DNA from: Duganella fentianensis
GTDB lineage: Bacteria > Pseudomonadota > Gammaproteobacteria > Burkholderiales > Burkholderiaceae_D
Assembly (NCBI RefSeq): GCF_009857835.1
Contig: NZ_WWCL01000001.1
Coordinates: 558,001-622,000 of the forward strand
Length of the DNA stretch: 64,000 nt
Direction: 5' to 3'
Shown: in pieces, positions 18,001-25,910 of the stretch
Layout: each line of letters starts with the position of its first letter
How positions within the stretch are numbered: position 1 is the first letter of the stretch
The notes under the pieces: generated by a model
The model's input: the letters and a program-made list of their open reading frames with translations, nothing else
Databases searched by the model: none
What the model was told of the DNA's origin: nothing
Program-made: the position numbers and the translations under genes

Positions 18001-18661
18001 GCAGGCGTATCACGGCGCGGTGCGCCGCCTCGTTCCAAGGTTCCAGCGCCAGATAGCGGCGCGCATGCTGCAGTGCGCGTTCGCTGGCGCCTTGCTGTTC
18101 CAGACTTTCGCGCAAGCTTTCCAGTAGCCGCAGCATGTGCTGGTGCAGGGTGGTGCGCCAGCCATCACGCCAGCCTTCGAAGTCCGCCGCATCGTCAACG
18201 GCCAGATCGGCGAGGAAGTCGCCACGGTACAGGGCAGCGGCCGCTTCCAGCTGGCCGATGTGCTGTTCGGTGGCTGCGCTGCTGTCGCTGCTACGGGCCG
18301 GCGGGCTGCTGGCCGTGGCGAGAAAGGCGCGCGCATCGAGCCACCAGTCGCCATCGCTATTCAGGCGCACGGCTTCGCGTCCGGTGATCAGCTGCGCTGC
18401 GCCATCGCCCAGCATGCGGCGCAGATGGTAGAGCGTCTGGCGCAGGTTGATGCGCGCTGCTTCGGCGGGCAGCTGTGGCCACAGCAAATCCGCCAGTTGT
18501 TCGCGGCGGTGGCTGCGCTGGCTCTCCAGCGCCAGATACGCCAGCAGGGCCAGCATCTTGCCATAGACCTTGCCGGCAGGCGGCTGGCCCGCGACGCTGA
18601 GCTGGATATCACCGAGCAGGTGGAGCTGCAACCGGACAGGAGGCGGAAATGGTGGCGGCAT
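15008..18661 (-). CDS. SARP/AfsR-like regulator with ATPase and TPR domains
   Basis: 1217 residues. Order: winged-helix OmpR/SARP DNA-binding domain (about 10-105; HRREQLADLLWPQLP), bacterial transcriptional activation domain BTAD (about 110-270), a cyclase-homology domain without obvious catalytic residues (about 290-460; RRLVTILHCSL ... GEIHLSDAARQLV), an AAA/STAND ATPase with Walker A GEAGIGKS near residue 500 and a Walker B-like LLLAVEDLHWAD, and a long C-terminal TPR-like helical region. This is the architecture of AfsR-like STAND regulators, best known in Streptomyces and also found in proteobacteria. Effector and targets are unknown. It faces the porin/partner-switch operon across a 230-nt gap, a possible target. 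Confidence 0.85.
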   Translation of the reverse strand: MPPPFPPPVRLQLHLLGDIQLSVAGQPPAGKVYGKMLALLAYLALESQRSHRREQLADLLWPQLPAEAARINLRQTLYHLRRMLGDGAAQLITGREAVRLNSDGDWWLDARAFLATASSPPARSSDSSAATEQHIGQLEAAAALYRGDFLADLAVDDAADFEGWRDGWRTTLHQHMLRLLESLRESLEQQGASERALQHARRYLALEPWNEAAHRAVIRLLAATGRPAEALGHYANCQRLLEQELGTSPAAATRQLAETIRSEVQRREACSVRTEGWPAPQQAVAAAHVPAFPERRLVTILHCSLHAASSNDAEDLAERLRLPYQHCAQLARQHGAHVIAAPGGSFAGYFGYPVAAEDGARNAVRAARAISAACQAGVYARSGIHSAVIVTGTHGEQPDPAGVASALAARLNERAGSGEIHLSDAARQLVSGYFYLQPCGSQAFRSYRVAGTTGANSRLDAAPRLLPLAGRTAELAQLAALRDAASHGQGQQVVLRGEAGIGKSRLLRELAGTLDIAHWQRLELQCEAAYQNTPWQPLIILLERQIGCQPEHDAASRRSMLAHYLARQHSAIAASVSAGLQALLGIAETPATMGSEMLRQHTSSALVALFRNAAEHSPLLLAVEDLHWADPSTQAVLAALAQHTAALPVLTVYTVRNDSPLAPWLSAHATVLELAQLDDAAMAALVGASESTLPPAAIARIVASAEGIPLFAEELVRQALAQPATSSVPATLAYLLAARLDATGAARRLAQYAATIGRSFDLELLAHVTHVDAEQLQTLQQARLLEARDARQFEFRHALLQVAAYQSQTRADCQRAHRRIADALIQHFPQRTSQQPAQLAYHLGKAADYPAALTWWLKAGQHALAAHACAESAAHLRNGLAALEHLPPGTVRAGMERDLLLVLGQALLALAGYGSAEAAAVYDRAYAQCQGQYAGLYEGAARFDVLWGLWMVSSSRAQASFRGSAELIAPLLQAADASGDVLRRGHAHAAAANQALWQGRYGAALDHAQAATQLCAGQPRQHGHGQGHEHQRGHDPQVAGLAYAAWAHQALGQHTAALATAAAAVTLARQLEHPDSLCFALVHAATVHRLQQDGAQVAVLAEEILAIAGQYQLALWQVAGTMLRGWSLARAGQPEGIALLEYAAGAVRSVMPGILVAFLHPLAEAHGYLQDYASQLAQIDAALASADQLDEHLHRASLLQLRAACLAQAGMSATMQS

Positions 18662-18893
18662 GGTGGTGCTGGGAGCGGGCAGTCTGTGATGGGCGCTGGC
18701 TTATAGGCTTAACCGTCAGCGTCGGGCACCCAGTTAACGCCGGGTTTACGCTGGCTTGTTAAGATGAAAATTATGTTTAATGCAATTAAGACATTTTATC
18801 ATCAAGTGATGCAGCGCTCGGGCGGGCTGCGTTGGCAGCGGGTGCGCGCGTGATGGCGTGGCCCGCTTTGAATTATTACGGACTGCAAGCGCG

Positions 18894-20267
18894 ATGACCT
18901 ATTTTTCTCTGACTACTACACGCCGTCAGTCGCTGGCGCTGGCCCTGCTGCTAGCCAGTGCGATGGCGGCTGCCCGCGCCGACGAAGCGGCTAATTCGGC
19001 TAATCCGGCGAACGATGCACCTGCGGCGCTGCGCCTGTCCGGCTTCGGCACGCTGGGTTTTACCCATAACGATAACCGTGATGCAGGTGCGATCTTTTCC
19101 AGTGCACAGAAGCGGCCCGCAGGGCAGGGCTGGTCGTCCAATCTGGATTCCGTGCTGGGACTGCAGGTGGAATGGCAGGCCGGCCCGGATACGGCCTTCG
19201 TGCTGCAGGGCGTGGCGCGCGCTGGTGACGATCTGTCGCCAGAACTGCGCATGGCCTATCTGCGCCAGCAGATCAGCAATGACTTTGCCGTGCGTGCAGG
19301 GCGCATCCGCAGCCCGCTGTATTTCGATTCGGATGTGGTGGAAATCGGCTACGCCTATCTGATGGCGCGTCCCGCTCTGCCGCTGTATGGCACCGTCAAC
19401 AGCGTGGCCTCGCTGGACGGGGCCGACCTGCAATGGCGCCACAATATCGGCGACACCGCGCTGCTGGCGCAGGCCTATTACGGCCAGTCCGATTACCGCC
19501 ACCGTTTCTACAATCTCGATCCCGTGCAGGCGGCCGATGCCAGATTGCGCAATATTCGCGGGCTGGCCGTCAGTGCCACCCTGCCCAACCTGATCCTGCG
19601 CGCTTCGCATAGCGTGATCGGCAGCTACACCATGCGTTCGGCACAGGTCAGCCAGATCAATGGCGCAACGGCGCAGCTGGCCGGTGCACTGCAGGCCAGC
19701 GCTGCCAACCCCTATCTGCCGCCAGCGCTGGCGGCCGGACTGCAGGCGCGTGCCCAGAGCATACGCGCGCTGGCCTCGCCGTTCGATAGCCGGCCTCTGT
19801 ACACCAGCGTGGGCTTCGATGCCAATGCGGGCGACTGGCGCCTGCTGGGCGAAGCCACGCGGCTCGATTCGCGCTCGGCCATGGTGGGCAAATACCATGG
19901 TTACCAGTTCACCGTGGCGCGCAGCTTCGATGAATTCACGCCCTATGTATCGCTGGCGCGTCAGCGCCGCGCCAGTCCGGCGCTCGATACTTCGGCGCTG
20001 GCACCGACCGGGCTCGATCCCATGCTCGATGGCGGGCTGGCGCAGCTCAAGGGTGGGCTGGATCAGGCTGCGCGCTATGCCGATCTGTCGACCCGTTCCA
20101 TCAGTGCCGGCGTACGCTACGACTTCCGCGGCAATATGGCGCTCAAGCTCCAGTACGATCACCTGCAGACGCCCGGCGCCTACTCGCCCGGCTACTTTGC
20201 CGTGTCCCGCCTGCCCATCCGTCCGACCGTGAATCTGTTCACCGTGTCGCTCGATTTCGTTTTCTGA
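18894..20267 (+). CDS. Putative outer-membrane porin-like beta-barrel
   Basis: 457 residues from the ATG at 18894, which gives a clean signal peptide (MTYFSLTTTRRQSLALALLLASAMAAARA); a GTG at 18858 would add 12 residues and spoil it. The mature part begins LRLSGFGTLGFTHNDN, a typical porin first strand, has alternating amphipathic strands (FAVRAGRIRSPLYFDSDVVEIGYAY) and ends with SLDFVF, whose C-terminal phenylalanine is the outer-membrane insertion signal. First gene of an operon with a PstS-like protein and a Na/Pi transporter, so passage of phosphate or a phosphate compound is a reasonable guess only. The 230 nt upstream is AT-rich with no clear promoter. Confidence 0.7.
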   Translation: MTYFSLTTTRRQSLALALLLASAMAAARADEAANSANPANDAPAALRLSGFGTLGFTHNDNRDAGAIFSSAQKRPAGQGWSSNLDSVLGLQVEWQAGPDTAFVLQGVARAGDDLSPELRMAYLRQQISNDFAVRAGRIRSPLYFDSDVVEIGYAYLMARPALPLYGTVNSVASLDGADLQWRHNIGDTALLAQAYYGQSDYRHRFYNLDPVQAADARLRNIRGLAVSATLPNLILRASHSVIGSYTMRSAQVSQINGATAQLAGALQASAANPYLPPALAAGLQARAQSIRALASPFDSRPLYTSVGFDANAGDWRLLGEATRLDSRSAMVGKYHGYQFTVARSFDEFTPYVSLARQRRASPALDTSALAPTGLDPMLDGGLAQLKGGLDQAARYADLSTRSISAGVRYDFRGNMALKLQYDHLQTPGAYSPGYFAVSRLPIRPTVNLFTVSLDFVF

Positions 20268-20277
20268 AGGTCGCATC

Positions 20278-20703
20278 ATGCGCATAGCACAGTACTCTCT
20301 GATCAGTTGCCTGCTGCTGGCCTGCAGCTGGGCCCAGGCGCAGGTCGTGGTGGTGGTCAACCGCGAAACTGCCGTAGAAAAGATCAATTCCGATCAGGCC
20401 ACCCAGATGTTCCTCAAGCAGGTGCAGACCTGGCCCGATGGCAAGCCGGTGCAGCCCATCGATATCCGCGAAGGGGCGCCGCTGCGCGCCGAGTTCTATA
20501 GCAAGGTTACGGGGCGCAGCGCCGGCCAGGTGCGCGCCTACTGGGCGCGCCAGAGCTTTACCGGCATGGGCTTTCCGCCCAAGCAGGCCGACAGTGCCGA
20601 AGAGGTGAGCAAGCTGGTACAAGCCACTCCCGGCGCCATCGGCTACATCAACAAGAAGCAGGTGGCGCCGGCCCTGAAAGTCGTTCTTGAAACCTCGCCC
20701 TGA
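20278..20703 (+). CDS. Small periplasmic PstS-like substrate-binding protein
   Basis: 141 residues with a signal peptide (MRIAQYSLISCLLLACSWAQA). The mature domain (EKINSDQATQMFLKQVQTWPDGKPVQPID, FYSKVTGRSAGQVRAYWARQSFTG, TPGAIGYINKK) has the features of one lobe of phosphate-ABC-transporter-type binding proteins, including the VxxxPGAIGYI motif seen at the end of PstS. It is about half the size of PstS. Such short members occur beside porins and sensor proteins and may feed a signal rather than a transporter. 10 nt after the porin gene. Confidence 0.7.
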   Translation: MRIAQYSLISCLLLACSWAQAQVVVVVNRETAVEKINSDQATQMFLKQVQTWPDGKPVQPIDIREGAPLRAEFYSKVTGRSAGQVRAYWARQSFTGMGFPPKQADSAEEVSKLVQATPGAIGYINKKQVAPALKVVLETSP

Positions 20704-20715
20704 TTGCACCGTCCC

Positions 20716-23127
20716 ATGCTGAGTCACTTTCTGGCTCCCACGGTCTGGCTGTCCAACCGCCTGAGCTTCAAGCGCAAGTACGCGCTGATCGGCGCGGTGG
20801 TGCTGCTGGCACTGGCCCTGCTGTGCACTCCCTTGCTGCGCAAGGCGGGCAGCGATATCGAACTGGCGCGCAGCGAACGCGAAGGGCTGGTGGCTTATCG
20901 CGCCCAGGCCCAGGTGCTGTATGCGCTGGTGAATGCGCGCAGCGCTGCCGTGCTGGCACCGCTGGACCGGCCGGACTGGCAGGCACTGGAAGCGAGCATG
21001 CTGCAGTTGCTGCATGCGGAATACCGCGGCGCCGGCATGGAAGCGGTCGCGCGGGTACGCAGCAGCTGGCAGCAGGCACAGGGGATAGCCCAGTCGGGAG
21101 ACCGGCGCCAGCGCTTTGTTGCGCTGACGGGCAGCATCAATGCCGTGCTGGCGCTGATGCGCGAAGATGCGCGCACCCACCGGCTGAATGTGGATGGTGA
21201 GCTTGATGCCACTTTCGACATGCTGGCCAACCGCCTGCCGCTGGTGGCCGAAACGCTGGCACGCCAGCAGGATGCGCTGACCTTCAATTCCGACGATATG
21301 GCTTCCTATGCGCTGGGTGCGCAGGTGGTGCTGAGCGAATCGGTGGCCAATCTCAAGGCCGGCCTGTCGCAACTGGCGGCGCTGCACCAGCCGGCTACAC
21401 GGTTGCAGACGCCGCTCAGCCAGTTCCTGGCGAATATCGCGCGCCAGCAGGATGCAGCCGACAAGACGCTGGATGCACCGGCCAGCATCAACGAATTGCG
21501 TGCTCTGGCCACCGATAATCTGCAGGCCGCCCGTGAACTGCTGGAAGCCACGGCCGGCGATGCCGACGCTTTTCTGGCGCTGCGCATCGCCCGCCTGCAG
21601 CAGTCGCAGCTGATCGTGGCGCTGATACTGGTGGCCGTGATCGCCGCCATCGCCTATCTGTTCGCCGGCATCTATCTTTCCACCCTGCGTTCGCTGCGCA
21701 GTCTGTCGGAAGGCACGGAATCGTTCTGTGCCGGCCGGCTCGATACCCGCATCCATGTCGATACGCGCGACGAACTGGTGCTGGTGGCGAATAACTTCAA
21801 CACCGTGGCCAGCGAATTTGCCGGTCTGCTCGAAGTGGTGCGCGAACAGAATGAATCGCGCGAACGCGAGCTGGAAGAGCAGGTGGCGGCACGCACCTGG
21901 GAACTGGCGGAAAAGAACGAAGCCCTGCGTGCGGCCGGCGAGCGGGTGCAGGAAGAGCTGGATCTGGCACGGGCCATGCAGCAGGCCATACTGCCGCAGC
22001 ACTTCCCGGCCGAAGATGACTGGGCCGTGCATGCCGCCATGTATCCGGCGCGCGAACTGGGCGGCGATTTCTACGACTGCTTCCCGCTGGCCGATGGCCG
22101 CTGCGGCGTGCTGGTGGCCGACGTTTCCGGCAAGGGCGTGGGGGCGGCCTTCTTCATGGCCGTCTCGCGCACGGTGCTGCTCGATCTGGCCATGACGGGC
22201 GATGCGCCTGCACGCGTGCTGGCAGCGGCCAACGAGCTGCTGTGCGAACGCAATCCCATGGAGCTGTTCGTCACGGCTTGCTATGCCATCTACGATCCGC
22301 AGGATGGCTCGCTGGTATATGCCAGTGCCGGCCATCCGCCGCCGCTGCGGCGCCAGAGCGACGGCGCAGTAGCAGCCTTGCCCTGCATGATGGACGTGGC
22401 GCTGGGCTGGATGCCGGGGCTGGAATACACCGACCAGCATGCCGTGCTGGCGGCCGGCGAAGCGCTGCTGCTGTACACCGATGGTGTGACGGAAGCCTTT
22501 GCCGATACCGGAGAGGCATATGGCGAACAGCGTTTGATGGCATGGTTTGCCGCCAGTGCCGCCAGCAGTGCGGCGGCCACGGTAGCTAGTCTGGTGCGCG
22601 ATGTCGCCAGCTTCGTAAATGGCGCGGAAGCGTCCGATGATCTGACCTGTCTGGTGCTCAGACGAAAACCGGGAGTCCCCCTGATGGATACAACACCTAT
22701 CGTGCTGCATAACAAACGCCTGCTGCTCGAATATGACCTGCCGTCGCGGCTGGAAGAAATCGCCCAGCTGGCGGATGCGGTCAGCACGGCGCTGACCGAC
22801 CGCAGCGATCTGGCGTTTGCCGCCAACCTGTGTCTGGAAGAGCTGGTGACCAACACCATACAGTATGGCCTGCACAGCGCGCCGGACCGGGTGATCCATG
22901 TCCGCATGAGCATCTCCGACGAATGGCTGGAAATCATCCTCAAGGACGATGCGCCGCCGTTCGACCCGTTTGCCGAAGCACCGGCGCCCGATCTGGATGG
23001 CGATCTCGAAGCCCGTCCTATCGGCGGCCTGGGCGTACATCTGGTGAAGACCCTGATGGACGATGCGCGCGCCTACTTCGATGGCAGCGGCAACCTGATC
23101 GTCCTGCTGAAAACCCTGCGCACCTGA
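20716..23127 (+). CDS. RsbU-RsbW fusion: membrane SpoIIE-type phosphatase with ATPase/anti-sigma kinase domain
   Basis: 803 residues. Two membrane helices (about 25-45 and 295-320) enclose a periplasmic helical sensor; HAMP (about 320-375); short coiled coil; PP2C-like SpoIIE/RsbU phosphatase (about 415-655) with metal-site motifs ELGGDFYDC, VADVSGKGVGAAFFMA and DDLTCLVLR; then an RsbW-type histidine-kinase-like ATPase (about 660-800) with the N box EELVTNTIQYG and G box IGGLGVHLV. In partner-switching systems the phosphatase activates and the kinase inactivates a STAS protein; here both reside in one chain and a STAS gene follows. Start ATG 20716 preferred over TTG 20704. Immediately follows the PstS-like gene. 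Confidence 0.9.
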   Translation: MLSHFLAPTVWLSNRLSFKRKYALIGAVVLLALALLCTPLLRKAGSDIELARSEREGLVAYRAQAQVLYALVNARSAAVLAPLDRPDWQALEASMLQLLHAEYRGAGMEAVARVRSSWQQAQGIAQSGDRRQRFVALTGSINAVLALMREDARTHRLNVDGELDATFDMLANRLPLVAETLARQQDALTFNSDDMASYALGAQVVLSESVANLKAGLSQLAALHQPATRLQTPLSQFLANIARQQDAADKTLDAPASINELRALATDNLQAARELLEATAGDADAFLALRIARLQQSQLIVALILVAVIAAIAYLFAGIYLSTLRSLRSLSEGTESFCAGRLDTRIHVDTRDELVLVANNFNTVASEFAGLLEVVREQNESRERELEEQVAARTWELAEKNEALRAAGERVQEELDLARAMQQAILPQHFPAEDDWAVHAAMYPARELGGDFYDCFPLADGRCGVLVADVSGKGVGAAFFMAVSRTVLLDLAMTGDAPARVLAAANELLCERNPMELFVTACYAIYDPQDGSLVYASAGHPPPLRRQSDGAVAALPCMMDVALGWMPGLEYTDQHAVLAAGEALLLYTDGVTEAFADTGEAYGEQRLMAWFAASAASSAAATVASLVRDVASFVNGAEASDDLTCLVLRRKPGVPLMDTTPIVLHNKRLLLEYDLPSRLEEIAQLADAVSTALTDRSDLAFAANLCLEELVTNTIQYGLHSAPDRVIHVRMSISDEWLEIILKDDAPPFDPFAEAPAPDLDGDLEARPIGGLGVHLVKTLMDDARAYFDGSGNLIVLLKTLRT
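22671..22686 (+). promoter_or_regulatory. Internal ribosome-binding site and ATG before the RsbW-like domain
   Basis: GGGAG (22671-22675), 8 nt spacer and an in-frame ATG at 22684 lie exactly at the linker between phosphatase and ATPase domains. Translation from here would give a free 147-residue RsbW-like protein, the usual length of stand-alone anti-sigma kinases. Use of this start is inference. Confidence 0.4.
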
Positions 23128-23170
23128 GACGCACAATCACTCCGACCCGACGACTAGACCAGGACCTACC

Positions 23171-23521
23171 ATGAGCTTCCAATACGACTTCTCCCAACTA
23201 GATGGCGCCACTGCCGTACGCCTGAGCGGCCGGCTTGATAGCGCAACGGCCAGCGGCTTCGAAAAACCCCTGCAGGACCTGTTCAACCAGCCGGCCAGCC
23301 GGGTGCTGATGGACTTCAGTGCGCTCGATTACATCTCCAGTGCCGGCCTGCGCGTGGTGCTGATGGCGGCCAAGCGCGCCAAGCAGAGTCAGGGCGCGCT
23401 GGTGCTGTGCAGCCTGCAGCAGCAGGTGCGCGATGTGTTCGAGATCAGCGGCTTTCTGCGCATCCTCGATGTGGCCGACGATAGCAGCGCGGCGCTGAAC
23501 CAGCTGCGCGCCCGCACCTGA
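23171..23521 (+). CDS. STAS-domain anti-sigma factor antagonist
   Basis: 116 residues, one STAS domain of the RsbV/SpoIIAA type. The phospho-acceptor loop ALDYISSAGLRVVLMAAK is well kept, with the candidate serines at residues 56-57. It is expected to be phosphorylated by the RsbW-like domain and dephosphorylated by the SpoIIE domain of the upstream fusion protein. 43 nt after that gene, 26 nt before the Na/Pi transporter. The downstream partner that it controls (a sigma factor, an enzyme or the transporter) is not visible. Confidence 0.9.
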   Translation: MSFQYDFSQLDGATAVRLSGRLDSATASGFEKPLQDLFNQPASRVLMDFSALDYISSAGLRVVLMAAKRAKQSQGALVLCSLQQQVRDVFEISGFLRILDVADDSSAALNQLRART

Positions 23522-23547
23522 ACCTTCGACACGCCGACTGAACCCGC

Positions 23548-25194
23548 ATGGATATTTTTGCCAGCATCTTCGCCGGACTGGGGCTGTTTTTCATCGGCAT
23601 CCGCCTGTTAAGTAACAACGTCAAGCAGCTGATAGGGCGGCGCATGCGCGTGCTGATCACGCGCGTGCTGGAAGGGAATGGCTCGGTGGCGCTACTGGGC
23701 CTGCTGGCCGGCGCCATCATCCAGAGCCTGAATGCCGTTACCTTTGTGATGGTGGCGCTGGTCAGCGCCGGTGCCATCGACAAGCGCCGCGCCTTCCCCG
23801 TCATCAACTGGGCCAATCTGGGCACCTCGGTGCTGATCCTGATGGCGACGCTGAATATGCACTGGCTGATCCTGCTGCTGATAGGGATCACGGGCACCAC
23901 CTATTACCTGAATCTGGACCAGTCGGCACGCTACCGCCATGCCATCGGTGCCTTGCTGGGACTGGGTTTGCTGTTTCTCGGCATAGATTTCATCAAGTCC
24001 GGCTCCGCCATCCTCAAGCACACCCTGTGGCTGAAGGATGCCATGCAGGTAGCGGGGCAGTATCCCTTGCTGAGTTTTGCCATCGGCACGCTGATCGCCG
24101 CGCTGGTGCAATCCTCGCCTACCGTGACGGTGGTGGCGATGGCGATGGCCGCTGCCGGCCTGCTGCCGTTCAGCAGCGGTGCCATGATCGTGCTGGGTGC
24201 GGGGCTGGGCTCGGGCCTGGCCACGCTGTCGATGACGGGCAAGCTGACCGGCAGTGCGCGCCAGCTGGTGCTGTATCAGGTTACGCTCAAGGCCAGCGGC
24301 GTGACCGTGATGATGACGCTGCTGACGGCCGACTGGCTGAGCGGCCAGCGGCTGGTCGAGCATGTCATGCAGCAGCTGGGGCTGGGACCCTCGGGCCAGC
24401 TGGCCGCCATCTACCTGCTGCTGCAGATCGCTTCCGATCTGGCCATGCGGGCCTTGCGCGCACCTGTGCTGCAGTGGCTGGAGCAGCTGGCGCCGCCGTC
24501 AGTGGAAGAGACGCTGGGGCGGCCTCACTACATCAACGATGAAGCACTGGTGGAGCCGGAGACGGCGCTGCTGCTGGTGGAAAAGGAGCAGCAACGCTTG
24601 CTGGCCAGTCTGCCCACTTATCTCGATGCGCTGCGCGAGGATGTGTACAGCAGCAGCCCGGCCGCGCACATCCTGCGGGCGGCAGAGGGCAATGTGATCC
24701 GCGAATGCGATGTCTTCCTGACCGAGCTGGCCGACCGCAATCACAGCCGCGAAGTGCTGGAACAGACCATCGTGCTGCGTGACCGCAACCAGCTGCTCAA
24801 CAATCTGCAGGAAGCGCTGGCCGAACTCGATCAGGCCATCGGCGATCCGGTACGCATGGGCGAAGTACGCGGTTTGATTGATAGCCTGGTGGAGAGCCTG
24901 CACATGATGCTGGAAACGCTGGCCGAAGTGGCGGCCGCACCGGCGGCAGCGGATCTGGAAATGCTGCGCATGCTGACCCATGACCGATCGGAACTGATGG
25001 ATGCCATCCGCCGCCGCATGCAGGGTGGCGGCATCGCGGCCGAGATCCAGCAGGCGGTGTTTTCTGCCACCGGCCTGTTCGAGCGCAGCGTGTGGCTGCT
25101 ACGGCGCTATGTCCTGCTGCTCGACGTCAGGCCGGACAGCGCGGCACCAGCGCCGGCAGGCAGCGAGCGTGCCAGCAGGTATAGCGCCGCATAG
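23548..25194 (+). CDS. Na/Pi cotransporter family protein with PhoU-like tail
   Basis: 548 residues. The membrane part (about 1-310) contains the two NPT2-type inverted repeats; the second has the canonical ALVQSSPTVTVVAMAMA (QSS near residue 188), while the first reads AIIQSLNAVTFV (QSLNA at 59-63) instead of QSS-A/T, so one half of the substrate site deviates. The C-terminal about 190 residues are helical and PhoU-like (EALAELDQAI ... VESLHMMLETLAEV). Likely Na-driven phosphate (or other anion) uptake in the inner membrane. Last gene of the operon; its end overlaps the convergent YhhN-type gene by 88 nt. Confidence 0.85.
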   Translation: MDIFASIFAGLGLFFIGIRLLSNNVKQLIGRRMRVLITRVLEGNGSVALLGLLAGAIIQSLNAVTFVMVALVSAGAIDKRRAFPVINWANLGTSVLILMATLNMHWLILLLIGITGTTYYLNLDQSARYRHAIGALLGLGLLFLGIDFIKSGSAILKHTLWLKDAMQVAGQYPLLSFAIGTLIAALVQSSPTVTVVAMAMAAAGLLPFSSGAMIVLGAGLGSGLATLSMTGKLTGSARQLVLYQVTLKASGVTVMMTLLTADWLSGQRLVEHVMQQLGLGPSGQLAAIYLLLQIASDLAMRALRAPVLQWLEQLAPPSVEETLGRPHYINDEALVEPETALLLVEKEQQRLLASLPTYLDALREDVYSSSPAAHILRAAEGNVIRECDVFLTELADRNHSREVLEQTIVLRDRNQLLNNLQEALAELDQAIGDPVRMGEVRGLIDSLVESLHMMLETLAEVAAAPAAADLEMLRMLTHDRSELMDAIRRRMQGGGIAAEIQQAVFSATGLFERSVWLLRRYVLLLDVRPDSAAPAPAGSERASRYSAA

Positions 25195-25817
25195 TAGGTG
25201 CCCAGTACCAGCAGGGCAGAAGCGGGTAGCGGTGCATAGAATTTGTTATACGCCAGCAGGGTATCGGAACTGAGAAACAGCAGGCCGCCCAGCGCGGCCA
25301 GACTGCTGGCCGGCGTGGCCAGACTGCGTGCACGTGCGATTGCCTGTGCGCTCATCGCCACCAAGCAAAGCATGTAGGCCAGCACGGGCGGGCGCAGGGC
25401 TGCACCGATGCCGGGCCACAGCACGGCCAGATTGGCACAGCCTATCAGCAGCAGGAACAGCAGTGGCCACAGTGGACGGGCCCAGCGGGCGTCGCGCGTG
25501 AGGGCGCGCAGAAAGCACAGGTGGGCTAGCAGGAAGCTGGCCAGACCGAGTTCGAAGCCCAGTGCCAGCGTGCTTTTCGGGAGCATCAGCAGCACATCGC
25601 CCAGCCACGAAAATCCCAGTCCGGCCAGCAGCGCACGGCGGTAGGCGGCGTAAGTGGCCGGCGTAGCATGGCGCCAGACCAGCGCCGCGATCAGCAGGGT
25701 GGCCAGTGGCTTGGCGATGTAGTGCAGCCAGATGGCCGCGCCACCCAGCGTGGAGCCGAGTATGGCCAGCGCGGCGCTGAGCGCGATGAGCGACTGGTGT
25801 AGACGAGAAACTGGCAT
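25107..25817 (-). CDS. YhhN/TMEM86 (lysoplasmalogenase-like) membrane protein
   Basis: 236 residues from the ATG at 25817, which has GGGGA about 7 nt upstream; a GTG at 25847 is possible but lacks a ribosome-binding site. About eight hydrophobic helices, with IAKPLATLLIAALVW near the start and FSWLGDVLLML and LLFLSSDTLLAYNKF later, the acid-containing motifs typical of the YhhN family. Animal TMEM86B hydrolyses lysoplasmalogens; bacterial members are mostly uncharacterised. Its last 88 nt overlap the 3' end of the Na/Pi transporter gene on the other strand. Confidence 0.8.
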   Translation of the reverse strand: MPVSRLHQSLIALSAALAILGSTLGGAAIWLHYIAKPLATLLIAALVWRHATPATYAAYRRALLAGLGFSWLGDVLLMLPKSTLALGFELGLASFLLAHLCFLRALTRDARWARPLWPLLFLLLIGCANLAVLWPGIGAALRPPVLAYMLCLVAMSAQAIARARSLATPASSLAALGGLLFLSSDTLLAYNKFYAPLPASALLVLGTYYAALYLLARSLPAGAGAALSGLTSSSRT

Positions 25818-25910
25818 GGCGTAATCCCCGATCGACGCTGTAGGCACAGCAAACCCGGGCTAGACTAGCACAAGCCCGGCGCCTGTCGCCAGATCAACTA
25901 GCGCGCCGGC

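Noticed and set aside
20239..23136. 965-aa minus-strand open frame opposite the phosphatase-kinase gene
   Set aside because: Antisense shadow; the plus strand carries well-defined domains throughout.
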